Origin: Bacteroidaceae bacterium
GTDB lineage: Bacteria; Bacteroidota; Bacteroidia; Bacteroidales; Bacteroidaceae
Direction of reading: 5' to 3'
Length of the DNA: 64,000 nt
NCBI GenBank assembly: GCA_017416805.1
Contig: JAFQBB010000043.1
Coordinates: 1-64,000 of the forward strand
The position numbers and the translations under genes were made by a program. The notes below the pieces were generated by a model that saw only the letters and a program-made list of their open reading frames with translations, was not told the DNA's origin and searched no databases. Below, in pieces: positions 1-9,555 of the stretch. The first letter of the stretch is position 1. Each line of letters opens with the position of its first letter.

Positions 1-214
1 AGCAAGCAATATTAGTATAAAAGAAAAGGAAGAGTGCGAGCGCATGGGGGCGCTCGTCACGATGAATCCGATGCATCCCTGCACAGTGCCAGCCCTGCGG
101 TGGCACTGTGCAGGGATGCATCGGATTCGTGTATATACAGATGGCCGCTCGGGCTGTTGGAGCAAATGAAGAATTAACCAATCACATAATATTAACTTAA
201 TAAAGAAAGGAAAC
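1..214. other. Intergenic start of window with two hairpins
   Basis: No gene is visible. A small hairpin has arms CGAGCGC (37-43) and GCGCTCG (50-56). It is followed by a perfect 28-bp inverted repeat with a 9-nt loop (listed separately). The segment may be the 3' untranslated region of a gene outside the window and the 5' region of the BspA-like gene at 215. No Bacteroidota -7 element is obvious. Confidence 0.6.
64..128. repeat. Perfect 28-bp inverted repeat
   Basis: The arms 64-91 and 101-128 are exact reverse complements over 28 bases, with a loop at 92-100. No T-run follows, so a simple intrinsic terminator is not the obvious reading. A transcript would form a very stable hairpin upstream of the BspA-like gene. 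Confidence 0.9.
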
Positions 215-1135
215 ATGAAGATGAAACAGAGATTATTAGCAATCGTATGTGCCCTCTTTGCCATGCAGACAATGGTGTGGGCACAGGAGGCATCCGGCTA
301 TTGTGGCGACCCCAGTGTGAACGAGGGAAAGGATGTGAAATGGGAATTGTCTGCCGACGGAGTGCTGACCATCAGTGGTGTAGGAGCGGTGAAAAATTGT
401 ACTTGGGATTCGAGTGCTCCTTGGACTGGGTATCAGTTTACATCGGTGGTAGTGAAAGAGGGAATCACTAAGATTGGACTTGCAGCGTTCTATTATTCCC
501 CCGGCATTACAAGCATTACCCTTCCTAATTCGCTGACGAGTATTGGAAGTAGTGCGTTCTTTGGTTGCTCCGGCCTTACGGGTATCACCTTCCCCGATTC
601 GCTGATGAGTATAGGAGAAAGTGCCTTCGCTGAATGCTCCGGCCTTACGAGCATCACCTTCCCCAATTCGCTGACGAGTATTGGAAATGGAGCGTTCAAT
701 ACTTGCACCAGCCTTACAAGCATTACCCTCCCCAACTCGGTGACGAGTATTGGAGAAAGTGTATTCTCTCGTTGCAGTGGTCTGACAAGTGTCACCATGG
801 GCAATTCGGTGACGAATATTAGATCTGGGGCATTCAAAGGCTGTTCCTCTCTTTCTTTCGTCACCTGCCTGAACCCCGTTCCGCCGACATTGGACAATTC
901 GTTTGATGATATCAGCGAGAATGCCACCCTGTACGTCCCCGATGTGGAGGCATACAAAGCTTCGGACTGGGCGCAATTCTTCACCAAGATTGAGCAGATT
1001 GACCCCAATGAGATTCGCGGCATAAAGGCTGACAAGAATATTCCCGCTATCATCCATGACCTTGGCGGGCGGCGCGTGACCGAACCTGTCAAGGGGCGCA
1101 TCTACATTGTGGACGGAAAGACCGTGGTGTGGTGA
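215..1135 (+). CDS. Secreted BspA-like leucine-rich repeat protein
   Basis: A 306-residue predicted exported protein of the BspA / LRR_5 type. The N-terminus has a Lys-rich start, a hydrophobic core and an Ala-x-Ala-like site ending near VWAQ (about residue 24). Residues about 80-220 hold roughly six 23-residue repeats of the form LTSI..SAF..CSGLTSITLPNS, which gives a 69-bp periodicity in the DNA. BspA-type repeats are known in surface proteins that bind host or bacterial ligands; the ligand here cannot be told. The last 30 residues (DLGGRRVTEPVKGRIYIVDG, then a short tail) match a tail found on three other exported proteins in this window. ATG at 215 or 221 could start translation. Confidence 0.85.
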   Translation: MKMKQRLLAIVCALFAMQTMVWAQEASGYCGDPSVNEGKDVKWELSADGVLTISGVGAVKNCTWDSSAPWTGYQFTSVVVKEGITKIGLAAFYYSPGITSITLPNSLTSIGSSAFFGCSGLTGITFPDSLMSIGESAFAECSGLTSITFPNSLTSIGNGAFNTCTSLTSITLPNSVTSIGESVFSRCSGLTSVTMGNSVTNIRSGAFKGCSSLSFVTCLNPVPPTLDNSFDDISENATLYVPDVEAYKASDWAQFFTKIEQIDPNEIRGIKADKNIPAIIHDLGGRRVTEPVKGRIYIVDGKTVVW

Positions 1136-1265
1136 TGCGGAGATGAGGGAGTGGCGCCCCCTTTGCTATAATGGATATAATGTAAAGGAAAATTACTCGT
1201 TATGAATACACGGCACCGAACTGTGGCATCCGGGCCCGAAAATGGGCAAAAAGGGGGTGTTTTAA

Positions 1266-1351
1266 GGGTCATAATGACCCATGGGCAAGAGTCATAATGA
1301 CCCTTGATGACGAGTCATAATGACCCGTGAAAGGAGGTCATAATGACCTCC
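1266..1351. repeat. Four palindromes at 23-bp spacing
   Basis: The 15-mer GGGTCATAATGACCC (two 7-base arms around a central A) or a close variant occurs at 1266-1280, 1289-1303, 1312-1326 and 1335-1349. The centres are exactly 23 bp apart. The last copy has longer arms (1333-1351). The array lies between the BspA-like gene and the HU-like gene, and looks like a multi-site operator or a tandem-repeat array. Confidence 0.9.
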
Positions 1352-1412
1352 AGAGACAAAACATTGATGCAGCGTTAAATAACTATATTATTAATTTAAA
1401 ATGTAAAAAAGT

Positions 1413-1874
1413 ATGATTGAATTTGTTATCAAGTCAAGAGTGCTTCCATTAGGAGACCGCAAGGGACAGACTGTTTACTACGCCTATCCCAAGATGCAAC
1501 AGAAGATGACGAACAAGATGGTCATTGACCGTATTGTGCGCGAGACTTCGCTCTCTGCCGGTGACGTGCGCAACGCCCTCACCAGCCTGAGTAGTGTGGT
1601 GAACGATGCCCTCTCGATGGGCATGAGTGTGGACCTGGCCGACCTTGGCTCGCTCCGCCTGACCGTCCCCTCCAAGATGATGGACACGGCCGAGGAGGTG
1701 ACTGTGGAGAAGGCGCTGAAGACTCCGAAAATCGTCTTCACTCCCAAGGCTGCCATGAAGCAGGCTGCCAACTCGGTGGAACTTTCCATTGACCGCCCCA
1801 AGGCGAAAGCTGAGTCGGACGGCGGTTCTGACACGGGCAGCACCGGCGGCGGCGAGGAGGATAATCCGCTGTAA
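1413..1874 (+). CDS. HU-like DNA-binding protein (HU-HIG type)
   Basis: A 153-residue protein of the Bacteroidota HU-like family. The region around residues 25-125 follows the HU/IHF layout: helix-rich TNKMVIDRIVRETSLSAGDV, then a beta part (VDLADLGSLRLTVPSK) and a basic stretch. Family members bind DNA without strong sequence preference; a nucleoid or mobile-element role is inference. The C-terminus (from about 127) is a low-complexity acidic/glycine tail. No amidase gene, a frequent neighbour of this family, follows. The array of 23-bp palindromes ends about 60 bp upstream and could be a regulatory site for this gene. Confidence 0.8.
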   Translation: MIEFVIKSRVLPLGDRKGQTVYYAYPKMQQKMTNKMVIDRIVRETSLSAGDVRNALTSLSSVVNDALSMGMSVDLADLGSLRLTVPSKMMDTAEEVTVEKALKTPKIVFTPKAAMKQAANSVELSIDRPKAKAESDGGSDTGSTGGGEEDNPL

Positions 1875-1906
1875 AGAGAGACCCTCCCCCCGGCCCATTT
1901 GTTTTT

Positions 1907-2016
1907 TTTAGGCACGGATGACACGGATTTTTCGCTCTGCTCAAGGGAACTACACGGATAAATTATTATTAAAAAGAAATATAAATCCGTGTTAATCCGT
2001 GCAATCCGTGCCTGAA
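1907..2016. repeat. Palindromic repeat element (variant with GGCACGGAT ends)
   Basis: The left arm starts TAGGCACGGATGACACGGAT. The right arm ends with the matching ATCCGTGCCTGA. The middle contains a TTTTTCGCTCTGCTCAAGG motif that recurs, in other orientations, at 47041-47075 and near 57212. A shorter relative lies at 13408-13457. Confidence 0.8.
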
Positions 2017-2066
2017 TTCATTTCTGACACATCCCCCGCAAACGCATGGCAAACCTCTGCCGTGGA

Positions 2067-2206
2067 TGTGTCATAATGCTTTCTTTTCATTCTTTAGACG
2101 CGGATTACGCGGATGACGCAGATAAATTATAACCTGTCCGGGTATAATAATCAAGAAAAATCCGCGTCATCCGCGTCATCTGCGTCTAAAAAGTTAATTA
2201 TGACAT
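2067..2206. repeat. Palindromic repeat element, copy A
   Basis: The outer ends form an inverted GTCATAAT...ATTATGAC pair (2070 and 2204). Inside are arms made of tandem 9-mers GACGCGGAT/GACGCAGAT. Beyond the arms, the flanks ATGCTTTCTTTTCATTCTTT and AAGTTAATTATGA are conserved in the copies at 46965-47115 and 58750-58924, so a discrete unit of about 140 bp has been duplicated. Confidence 0.9.
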
Positions 2207-2297
2207 CCCCTCCTACAGGAAGCACGCTCCCCCCTCTCTCGACCCTCAACAGGAAAGGTGCATTCACCGGGGGCGGATGGCTTTTTCTGTGCAATCT

Positions 2298-2329
2298 TTT
2301 GCCCATGTCGCCGTTTTTTGCTAATATTG
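2298..2329 (+). promoter_or_regulatory. Candidate sufB promoter
   Basis: TTTG at 2298-2301, a 20-bp spacer and TAATATTG at 2322-2329 fit the Bacteroidota -33/-7 consensus (TTTG, TAnnTTTG) with one mismatch. A start near 2336 would leave a leader of about 100 nt before sufB. Confidence 0.45.
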
Positions 2330-2439
2330 CACCTCTTTTGCAGGGCGAGTGAACCATAGGCGGCAGATAATCGTTTAGGAATCAAGCGGATGCCGGCCTT
2401 CACGGGCACGCTCTGCATACCATATCGTTTTGTCAGGAA

Positions 2440-3912
<1,473 letters not shown>

Positions 3913-3947
3913 GTAAGAAAGTAAATACAGAAATAAATGTCTTTATT

Positions 3948-4036
3948 TTTTAGACGCGGATGACACGGATGACGCGGATAAATAATTTAAGGATAAAATA
4001 ATAATAATCCGCGTCATCTGCGTTATCTGCGGATGA
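3948..4036. repeat. Palindromic repeat element between sufB and sufC
   Basis: The left arm TAGACGCGGATGACACGGAT continues with a further 9-mer. The right arm, 4004-4034, is made of ATCCGCGTCATCTGCGTTATC and ends CTGCGGATG. The right end has the same terminus as the inverted repeats around the GxxExxY gene at 4820 and 5276. It is probably a non-autonomous member of the same family. It lies inside the operon transcript. Confidence 0.85.
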
Positions 4037-4057
4037 AAAATGTATTATAAACAAATT

Positions 4058-4807
4058 ATGTTAGAAATTAAAGATTTGCATGCCAGCATCAATGGCAAAG
4101 AGATATTGAAGGGCATCAACCTGACCATCCGCGAGGGTGAAGTACATGCGCTGATGGGACAGAACGGTGCCGGTAAGAGCACATTGAGCAATGTGCTTGT
4201 GGGACATCCGGCCTATGAGGTGACCAAGGGCAGTGTGACCTTCAGAGGCAAGGACCTGTTGGAGATGAGTCCCGAAGACCGCGCACACGAAGGCATCTTC
4301 CTCTCCTTCCAGCATCCCGTGGAGATTCCCGGTGTAAGCATGGTCAACTTCATGCGTGCCGCTGTCAACGAACAACGCAAGTACAGAGGACAAGCCGCCC
4401 TCACCGCCAGCGAGTTCCTGAAACTGATGCGCGAGAAGCGTGCCATCGTGGAACTGGACGGCAAGTTGGCAAACCGCAGTGTGAACGAAGGCTTCAGTGG
4501 CGGAGAGAAGAAACGTAACGAAATATTCCAGATGGCCATGCTGGAACCCACCTTTGCCATCCTTGATGAGACGGACTCCGGCCTCGATGTGGATGCCCTC
4601 CGCGTAGTGGCCGAAGGGTTCAACAAATTGCGTACCCCACAGACCAGCGCCATGGTCATCACCCACTACCAGCGTCTGTTGGATTACCTCAAGCCGGATA
4701 TAGTGCATGTCCTGTTGGACGGTCGTATCGTGAAAACCGGTGGGCCTGATCTGGCTCAGGAAATCGAACAACGCGGCTTCGATTGGATAAAGAAAGAGGT
4801 GCAGTAA
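4058..4807 (+). CDS. sufC: Fe-S assembly ATPase SufC
   Basis: About 249 residues; the ABC-type ATPase of the SufBCD scaffold. Visible motifs are Walker A GQNGAGKST (about residue 34-42), the signature FSGGEKKRNE (about 147) and Walker B PTFAILDETDSGLD (about 165). An in-frame ATG at 4040 would add six residues; 4058 is preferred because family members begin at MLEIKDLHA. The gene lies 145 bp after sufB, the gap being a palindromic repeat. The GxxExxY gene and then sufD follow on the same strand. Confidence 0.96.
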   Translation: MLEIKDLHASINGKEILKGINLTIREGEVHALMGQNGAGKSTLSNVLVGHPAYEVTKGSVTFRGKDLLEMSPEDRAHEGIFLSFQHPVEIPGVSMVNFMRAAVNEQRKYRGQAALTASEFLKLMREKRAIVELDGKLANRSVNEGFSGGEKKRNEIFQMAMLEPTFAILDETDSGLDVDALRVVAEGFNKLRTPQTSAMVITHYQRLLDYLKPDIVHVLLDGRIVKTGGPDLAQEIEQRGFDWIKKEVQ

Positions 4808-4819
4808 AAGGGCATTTCT

Positions 4820-5276
4820 CATCCGCAGATGACGCAGATAACGCAGATTGATTTTATGCAAGCAGAGAAAACAAAACTTATTATACAGGCTTTTTACACT
4901 GTATATAATGAATTGGGATATGGATTTATAGAGAATGTCTATCAAAATGCACTGTACAAAGAGCTTCTTCGAATGGGGATTCCTTGTGTTGCACATCCCA
5001 AGATTAATGTATATTACAGAGGGGAAGTCGTAGGTTATTACGAGGCAGACATTATAGCCTTTGATTCTGTTATATTGGAATTGAAGGCAGTGAATGGATT
5101 GTTGGCAGAACATAAAATTCAACTTCGCAATTATCTGAAGGCTACGGATATTGAACTTGGCTTATTGTTGAACTTTGGCCCAAAACCTGAAATACATAGA
5201 GAAGTGTTTTCCTTATATTATCGGGAACAATTGAAAAAAAGAAATAAATCTGTGTCATCTGCGTCATCTGCGGATG
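4820..5276. mobile_element. Candidate GxxExxY element bounded by inverted repeats
   Basis: Terminal inverted repeats 4820-4849 and 5247-5276 match at 28 of 30 positions and are made of the 9-mer units (GACGCAGAT type) seen in the family's gene-free copies. Nearly the whole interior is the GxxExxY coding region, whose start and C-terminal codons lie within the repeats. The unit sits between sufC and sufD, genes normally adjacent. Reading this as an autonomous parent of the palindromic repeats is inference; no target duplication was established. Confidence 0.55.
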
Positions 5277-5290
5277 AAGAATTAATTTGA
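4829..5290 (+). CDS. GxxExxY family protein, predicted PD-(D/E)xK-like nuclease
   Basis: A 153-residue GxxExxY family protein. The naming motif is GFIENVY (about residues 33-39). The segment YEADIIAFDSVILELKAV (about 73-90) has the D...ExK spacing of PD-(D/E)xK nucleases, so a nuclease fold is likely; the biological role is not known to me. The first codons (MTQITQI) and the last (SSASSADEEL) are encoded by the flanking inverted repeats. ATG at 4856 would start just ahead of the conserved core. The stop overlaps the sufD leader by a few bases, so it would be co-transcribed with suf, but nothing links it to Fe-S assembly. It looks like a cargo or driver of the repeat family. Confidence 0.85.
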   Translation: MTQITQIDFMQAEKTKLIIQAFYTVYNELGYGFIENVYQNALYKELLRMGIPCVAHPKINVYYRGEVVGYYEADIIAFDSVILELKAVNGLLAEHKIQLRNYLKATDIELGLLLNFGPKPEIHREVFSLYYREQLKKRNKSVSSASSADEELI

Positions 5291-5292
5291 TT

Positions 5293-6636
5293 ATGAACTC
5301 AGAGCAACAATACATAGAGCTTTTTGCCCAGTGCGAGGCCATGATTTGCAAGCATAGTGCCGAGGTTTTGAACTCTCCTCGTACAAAGGCTTTTGAAGAT
5401 TTTAAGCGTCAGGGATTCCCTACAAAGAAGGTAGAGTCTTATAAATATACCGATGTGAACAAACTGTTCGCACCGGATTATGGGCTGAATCTCAACCGTT
5501 TGGACATCCCCGTCAACCCCTATGATGCCTTCCGTTGCGACGTGCCCAACATGAGTACGGCTCTCTACTTCATGGTGAATGACAGTTTTTATAATAAGGC
5601 ATTGCCTAAGAGTAATCTGCCGGAAGGTGTATTGCTTGGCAGTCTTAAAGATTTGTCTGAGTCGTATCCCGAGCTGGTGGCCAAATATTATGGCAAGTTG
5701 GCCGACACGTCCAAGGATGCCGTAGTGGCACTCAATACCATGCTGGCGCAAGATGGATTACTCCTTTATGTGCCCAAAGGTGTGGTGGTGGAGAAACCCA
5801 TCCAGTTGGTCAACATCCTGCGTGCCGATGTCAATTTCATGGTCAACCGTCGGGTGCTTGTTGTTCTGGAAGATGGAGCACAAGCGCGTTTGTTGATGTG
5901 CGACCATGCCATGGACAAGGTCGATTTCCTTGCCACACAAGTTATAGAGGCTTATGTGGGAACAGGGGCTACACTCGATCTTTATGAACTGGAGGAGAAT
6001 ACCACGGCAACCCGCCGCTTCAGCTATCTCAATGTGTATCAGGAGGCTGATAGTAATGTCTTGCTTGGAGGTATCACACTTCACAACGGACTTACACGCA
6101 ACACAACTCGTGTCACCCTTGCCGGACGTGGAGCACACATAGACCTCAGTGGTATGGCTATTGCCGACAAGCACCAACATGTGGACAACCATACCTTCAT
6201 AGACCACCGGGTGAGCGATTGCACCAGTCGCGAACTCTTCAAATATGTACTCGACGATAGTGCCGTCGGCGCATTTGCCGGCAAGGTGCTTGTCCGCGAA
6301 GGGGCACAACATACAGCTTCCGAACAGACCAACCGTAACTTGTGCATCACTCGCGAAGCACGTATGTACACCCAACCCCAGTTGGAGATTTATGCTGATG
6401 ATGTGAAGTGTAGCCATGGTGCCACTGTGGGCCAGCTTGACGAGAACGCCCTTTTCTACATGCGGCAACGCGGTATCAGTGAGCGTGAAGCCCGCCTCCT
6501 CCTCATGTTTGCGTTTGTAGGCGATGTGGTGGACCGTATTCGCCTTGATGCACTCCGTGACCGCCTTCACCTCCTTGTCGAAAAACGTTTCCGTGGTGAG
6601 ATGGGCAAGTGTCAGGGCTGTACGATGTGTAAGTAA
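5293..6636 (+). CDS. sufD: Fe-S cluster assembly protein SufD
   Basis: The 447-residue SufD is the SufB paralogue and third component of the SufBCD scaffold. It has the family's variable N-terminus (GFPTKKVESYKYTDVNKLF), the central beta-helix region (LLYVPKGVVVEKPIQLVNIL) and the C-terminal block QLEIYADDVKCSHGATVGQL followed by NALFYMRQRGI. ATG at 5293 is chosen because it lies two bases after the stop of the GxxExxY gene; a TTG two codons earlier is unlikely. A conserved Cys and His in the C-terminal block support a functional copy. sufS follows after 10 bp. Confidence 0.96.
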   Translation: MNSEQQYIELFAQCEAMICKHSAEVLNSPRTKAFEDFKRQGFPTKKVESYKYTDVNKLFAPDYGLNLNRLDIPVNPYDAFRCDVPNMSTALYFMVNDSFYNKALPKSNLPEGVLLGSLKDLSESYPELVAKYYGKLADTSKDAVVALNTMLAQDGLLLYVPKGVVVEKPIQLVNILRADVNFMVNRRVLVVLEDGAQARLLMCDHAMDKVDFLATQVIEAYVGTGATLDLYELEENTTATRRFSYLNVYQEADSNVLLGGITLHNGLTRNTTRVTLAGRGAHIDLSGMAIADKHQHVDNHTFIDHRVSDCTSRELFKYVLDDSAVGAFAGKVLVREGAQHTASEQTNRNLCITREARMYTQPQLEIYADDVKCSHGATVGQLDENALFYMRQRGISEREARLLLMFAFVGDVVDRIRLDALRDRLHLLVEKRFRGEMGKCQGCTMCK

Positions 6637-6646
6637 TTTGTTTAAG

Positions 6647-7864
6647 ATGATATATAATATAAATAAGGTACGTGAAGATTTCCCCATCCTTGGGCGCGAG
6701 GTGTATGGCAAGCCGTTGGTCTATCTCGACAATGGGGCTACTACGCAGAAACCACGTGTGGTAGTCGATGCTATGGTAGATGAATACTATAGTGTGAATG
6801 CCAATGTACACCGGGGAGTGCACTTCCTCTCCCAGCAAGCCACGGAATTGCATGAGGCAAGTCGCGAGACGGTGCGCCGGTTTATTAATGCCCGTTCGAC
6901 CAACGAGGTGATTTTTACCCGGGGCACAACGGAGAGTGTCAATCTGTTGGCTTCTTCATTTGGTGATGGGTTTATGCGCGAGGGTGATGAGGTGATAATC
7001 TCCACCATGGAGCATCATAGCAACATTGTGCCTTGGCAACTGCAGGCAGCCCGAAGAGGAATAGCTATCAAAGTCATCCCTATGAATGACCAGGGTGAGT
7101 TGTTGCTGGATGAATATGAAAAACTGTTCAGCGAGCGGACAAAGTTGGTCAGCATTACCCATGTGAGCAATGTCCTTGGTACTATAAATCCTGTGCGGCA
7201 GATGATAACCATGGCCCACGAACATGGGGTTCCGGTTCTGGTTGATGGCGCACAGGGGGTGCCTCATGCCGCGGTGGATGTGCAGGACCTGGATGCAGAC
7301 TTCTATGCTTTCAGTGGGCACAAGGTGTATGGTCCCACAGGTGTGGGTGTACTCTATGGCAAGGAAGAGTGGCTTGACCGGCTGCCTCCCTATCAGGGTG
7401 GGGGAGAGATGATACAGACCGTTACCTTCGAAAAGACAACTTTCAATGAGTTGCCTTTCAAATTTGAAGCCGGTACGCCTGATTACGTGGCTACTACCGC
7501 TTTGGCGCGTGCATTGGATTATGTGACAGCTCTTGGTATGGACAATATCGCACTCCACGAGCACGAATTGACGCAATATGCCATGAACCGTTTGCGTGAG
7601 ATTCCTGGTATGCGCCTTATCGGTGAGGCGGAGCATAAGAGCAGTGTCGTTTCGTTTCTTGTTGGGGATATTCATCATTTTGATATGGGTACCTTGCTCG
7701 ACCGATTGGGAATAGCCGTGCGTACAGGACATCACTGTGCCCAACCCTTGATGCAACGTCTTGGTATCGAAGGTACGGTTCGCGCCTCGTTTGGATTATA
7801 CAACACAAAAGAAGAAGTGGATATCCTTGTAGCCGGAGTTGAGAGGGTGAGTCGCATGTTTTAA
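6647..7864 (+). CDS. sufS: Cysteine desulfurase SufS
   Basis: About 405 residues; a PLP-dependent class V aminotransferase-fold enzyme that takes sulfur from L-cysteine for the SufBCD scaffold. The PLP lysine is in FSGHKVYGPTG (about residue 226). The sulfur-carrying cysteine is in RTGHHCAQPL (about 364). The histidine stacking on PLP is in TMEHHSN. Start 6647 (MIYNINKVREDFPIL) is preferred over upstream codons that overlap sufD. It is the last gene of the operon. No SufE or SufU partner is seen in the window. Confidence 0.96.
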   Translation: MIYNINKVREDFPILGREVYGKPLVYLDNGATTQKPRVVVDAMVDEYYSVNANVHRGVHFLSQQATELHEASRETVRRFINARSTNEVIFTRGTTESVNLLASSFGDGFMREGDEVIISTMEHHSNIVPWQLQAARRGIAIKVIPMNDQGELLLDEYEKLFSERTKLVSITHVSNVLGTINPVRQMITMAHEHGVPVLVDGAQGVPHAAVDVQDLDADFYAFSGHKVYGPTGVGVLYGKEEWLDRLPPYQGGGEMIQTVTFEKTTFNELPFKFEAGTPDYVATTALARALDYVTALGMDNIALHEHELTQYAMNRLREIPGMRLIGEAEHKSSVVSFLVGDIHHFDMGTLLDRLGIAVRTGHHCAQPLMQRLGIEGTVRASFGLYNTKEEVDILVAGVERVSRMF

Positions 7865-7931
7865 ATGTACTAAGTAATGATAGTCCGTATATCGGATGCA
7901 ATAAAGAAATATATAGGAATTACTTAATTTA

Positions 7932-8004
7932 AAGATGTAAGGAATGCTCTGAAGAAAAAAACGTAAAATTTCTTTTTTTCTTCAGAGCATTCCTTGTATC
8001 TTTG
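7932..8004 (+). promoter_or_regulatory. Long hairpin merged with the metK promoter
   Basis: A perfect 23-bp inverted repeat has arms 7939-7961 and 7973-7995 around an 11-nt loop. With two mismatches it extends outward to 7932 and 8002. Its right edge overlaps TATCTTTG at 7997-8004, a full match to the -7 consensus TAnnTTTG. The hairpin can act as the suf operon terminator while its right flank is the metK promoter. Transcription would begin near 8011, leaving a leader of about 135 nt. Confidence 0.7.
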
Positions 8005-8146
8005 CAGCCGAAAATCTATGTGGAAAGATTTGGGCAGCTTGCAACCACAGAAAAAAATGCTAAAAAAAGACAGCTTTCGATGCTGTGTGCATATTTCCCT
8101 ACCCTTTTTCCCATGGATATAATATAGAACTCTAAATAGAAGGAAA

Positions 8147-9439
8147 ATGGGATATCTGTTTACATCTGAATCGGTGTCTGAGGGACACCCTGACAAAGTG
8201 GCCGACCAAATATCGGACGCAGTATTGGACAAATTGCTGGCTTATGACCCCCAGTCGAAAGTGGCTTGTGAAACATTGGTGACTACCGGACAGGTGGTGA
8301 TAGCCGGCGAAGTGAAGACAAAGGCCTACGTGGATCTGCAACTCATAGCCCGTGAAGTCATCAAGAAGATTGGCTATACGAAGGGTGAATATATGTTCGA
8401 GAGCAACTCATGCGGTGTATTGAACGCCATCCATGAGCAGAGTCCTGATATCAACCGCGGTGTAGAGCGCCAGGACCCTATGGAACAGGGTGCCGGTGAC
8501 CAGGGTATGATGTTCGGCTATGCCACCAACGAAACAGAGAACTATATGCCTCTTTCGCTGGATCTCTCACACCGTATCCTGCAGGTGTTGGCCGATATCC
8601 GCAAGGAGGGTGAGGTGATGACTTATCTGCGCCCCGATGCCAAGAGTCAGGTGACCATCGAATATGACGATGAAAACCGCCCGGTACGTATAGACACTAT
8701 CGTAGTATCTACCCAACACGATGACTTCATACAGCCTGCAGACGAGACCGAAGAGGCCCAACTGAAGGCGGATGAAGAGATGCTGGCCATCATCCGACAG
8801 GATGTCATCAATATCCTGATGCCCCGTGTGATAGCCTCTATCCATGCTGAAAAGGTCCTGGCACTGTTCAACGATGACATCACCTACCATGTGAACCCCA
8901 CAGGCAAATTCGTTATCGGAGGTCCGCATGGAGATACAGGATTGACCGGACGAAAGATTATCGTGGATACATACGGTGGAAAAGGTGCTCACGGAGGTGG
9001 TGCTTTCTCCGGAAAAGACCCTTCAAAGGTGGACCGCAGTGCCGCCTATGCCGCCCGTCATATAGCAAAGAACCTGGTGGCTGCCGGTGTGAGTGACGAA
9101 GTCTTGGTACAGGTTTCGTATGCCATCGGTGTGGCACGCCCCATCAATATCTATGTAAATACCTACGGACGCAGTCGTGTGAACATGACAGACGGTGAGA
9201 TTGCACAGCGTGTGGATGAACTCTTTGATATGCGCCCACGTGCCATCGAAGACCGATTGAAGTTGCGTAACCCTATCTACCAGGAGACTGCAGCCTATGG
9301 TCACATGGGACGTCAGCCGCAAGTGGTCACCAAGCAGTTCCGTAGCCGCTACGAAGGCAATAAGGATATCGAAGTGGAACTTTTCACCTGGGAAAAACTT
9401 GACTATGTCGAGAAAGTAAAAGAAGCCTTCGGATTGTAA
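8147..9439 (+). CDS. metK: S-adenosylmethionine synthetase
   Basis: The 430-residue MetK makes S-adenosylmethionine from methionine and ATP. The N-terminus [28 protein letters not shown] is family-typical (given here in part). The ATP-binding motif [12 protein letters not shown] lies near residue 114, and the P-loop-like [19 protein letters not shown] near 280. Length agrees with Bacteroidota MetK. It is monocistronic: a promoter lies at 7997-8004 and a terminator at 9471-9511. No recognised SAM riboswitch is evident in the leader, although the strong hairpin upstream is unusual. Confidence 0.98.
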   Translation: MGYLFTSESVSEGHPDKVADQISDAVLDKLLAYDPQSKVACETLVTTGQVVIAGEVKTKAYVDLQLIAREVIKKIGYTKGEYMFESNSCGVLNAIHEQSPDINRGVERQDPMEQGAGDQGMMFGYATNETENYMPLSLDLSHRILQVLADIRKEGEVMTYLRPDAKSQVTIEYDDENRPVRIDTIVVSTQHDDFIQPADETEEAQLKADEEMLAIIRQDVINILMPRVIASIHAEKVLALFNDDITYHVNPTGKFVIGGPHGDTGLTGRKIIVDTYGGKGAHGGGAFSGKDPSKVDRSAAYAARHIAKNLVAAGVSDEVLVQVSYAIGVARPINIYVNTYGRSRVNMTDGEIAQRVDELFDMRPRAIEDRLKLRNPIYQETAAYGHMGRQPQVVTKQFRSRYEGNKDIEVELFTWEKLDYVEKVKEAFGL

Positions 9440-9470
9440 CCATTGGAATAGAATTTATACATAAAACTTT

Positions 9471-9511
9471 AAGCGCTATTAGTTCCTTATAATAAGGGAT
9501 TAGTGGCGCTT
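9471..9511 (+). terminator. Terminator after metK
   Basis: The arms 9471-9490 and 9492-9511 pair along their full length in RNA if four G-U wobbles are allowed. TTTC follows the stem. It lies 32 bp after the metK stop codon. Confidence 0.7.
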
Positions 9512-9555
9512 TCTTTATGGGTACAATGCAGGAACTGGGTAAAGTGACAGCTGAT

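Larger units (their letters stand above)
1875..2439. other. Intergenic region with two palindromic repeat elements
   Basis: The region carries two members of the GACGCxGAT palindromic family (listed separately at 1907-2016 and 2067-2206) and then a candidate sufB promoter at 2298-2329. A plus-strand reading frame at 2113-2352 starts inside the repeat and has low-complexity Ser/Ala content. I see no support for it as a gene. Confidence 0.6.

Noticed and set aside
2113..2352. Plus-strand reading frame starting inside the repeat at 2113
   Set aside because: Low-complexity Ser/Ala sequence generated by the repeat arms; no domain and no sign of conservation.
3948..4036. Possible intrinsic terminator between sufB and sufC
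   Set aside because: The inverted repeat belongs to the scattered palindromic family and lacks a terminal T-run; termination here would cut the suf operon, so it is better read as an inserted element.
8011..8146. SAM riboswitch before metK
   Set aside because: No known SAM riboswitch core could be recognised in the leader by eye; only the long hairpin stands out.
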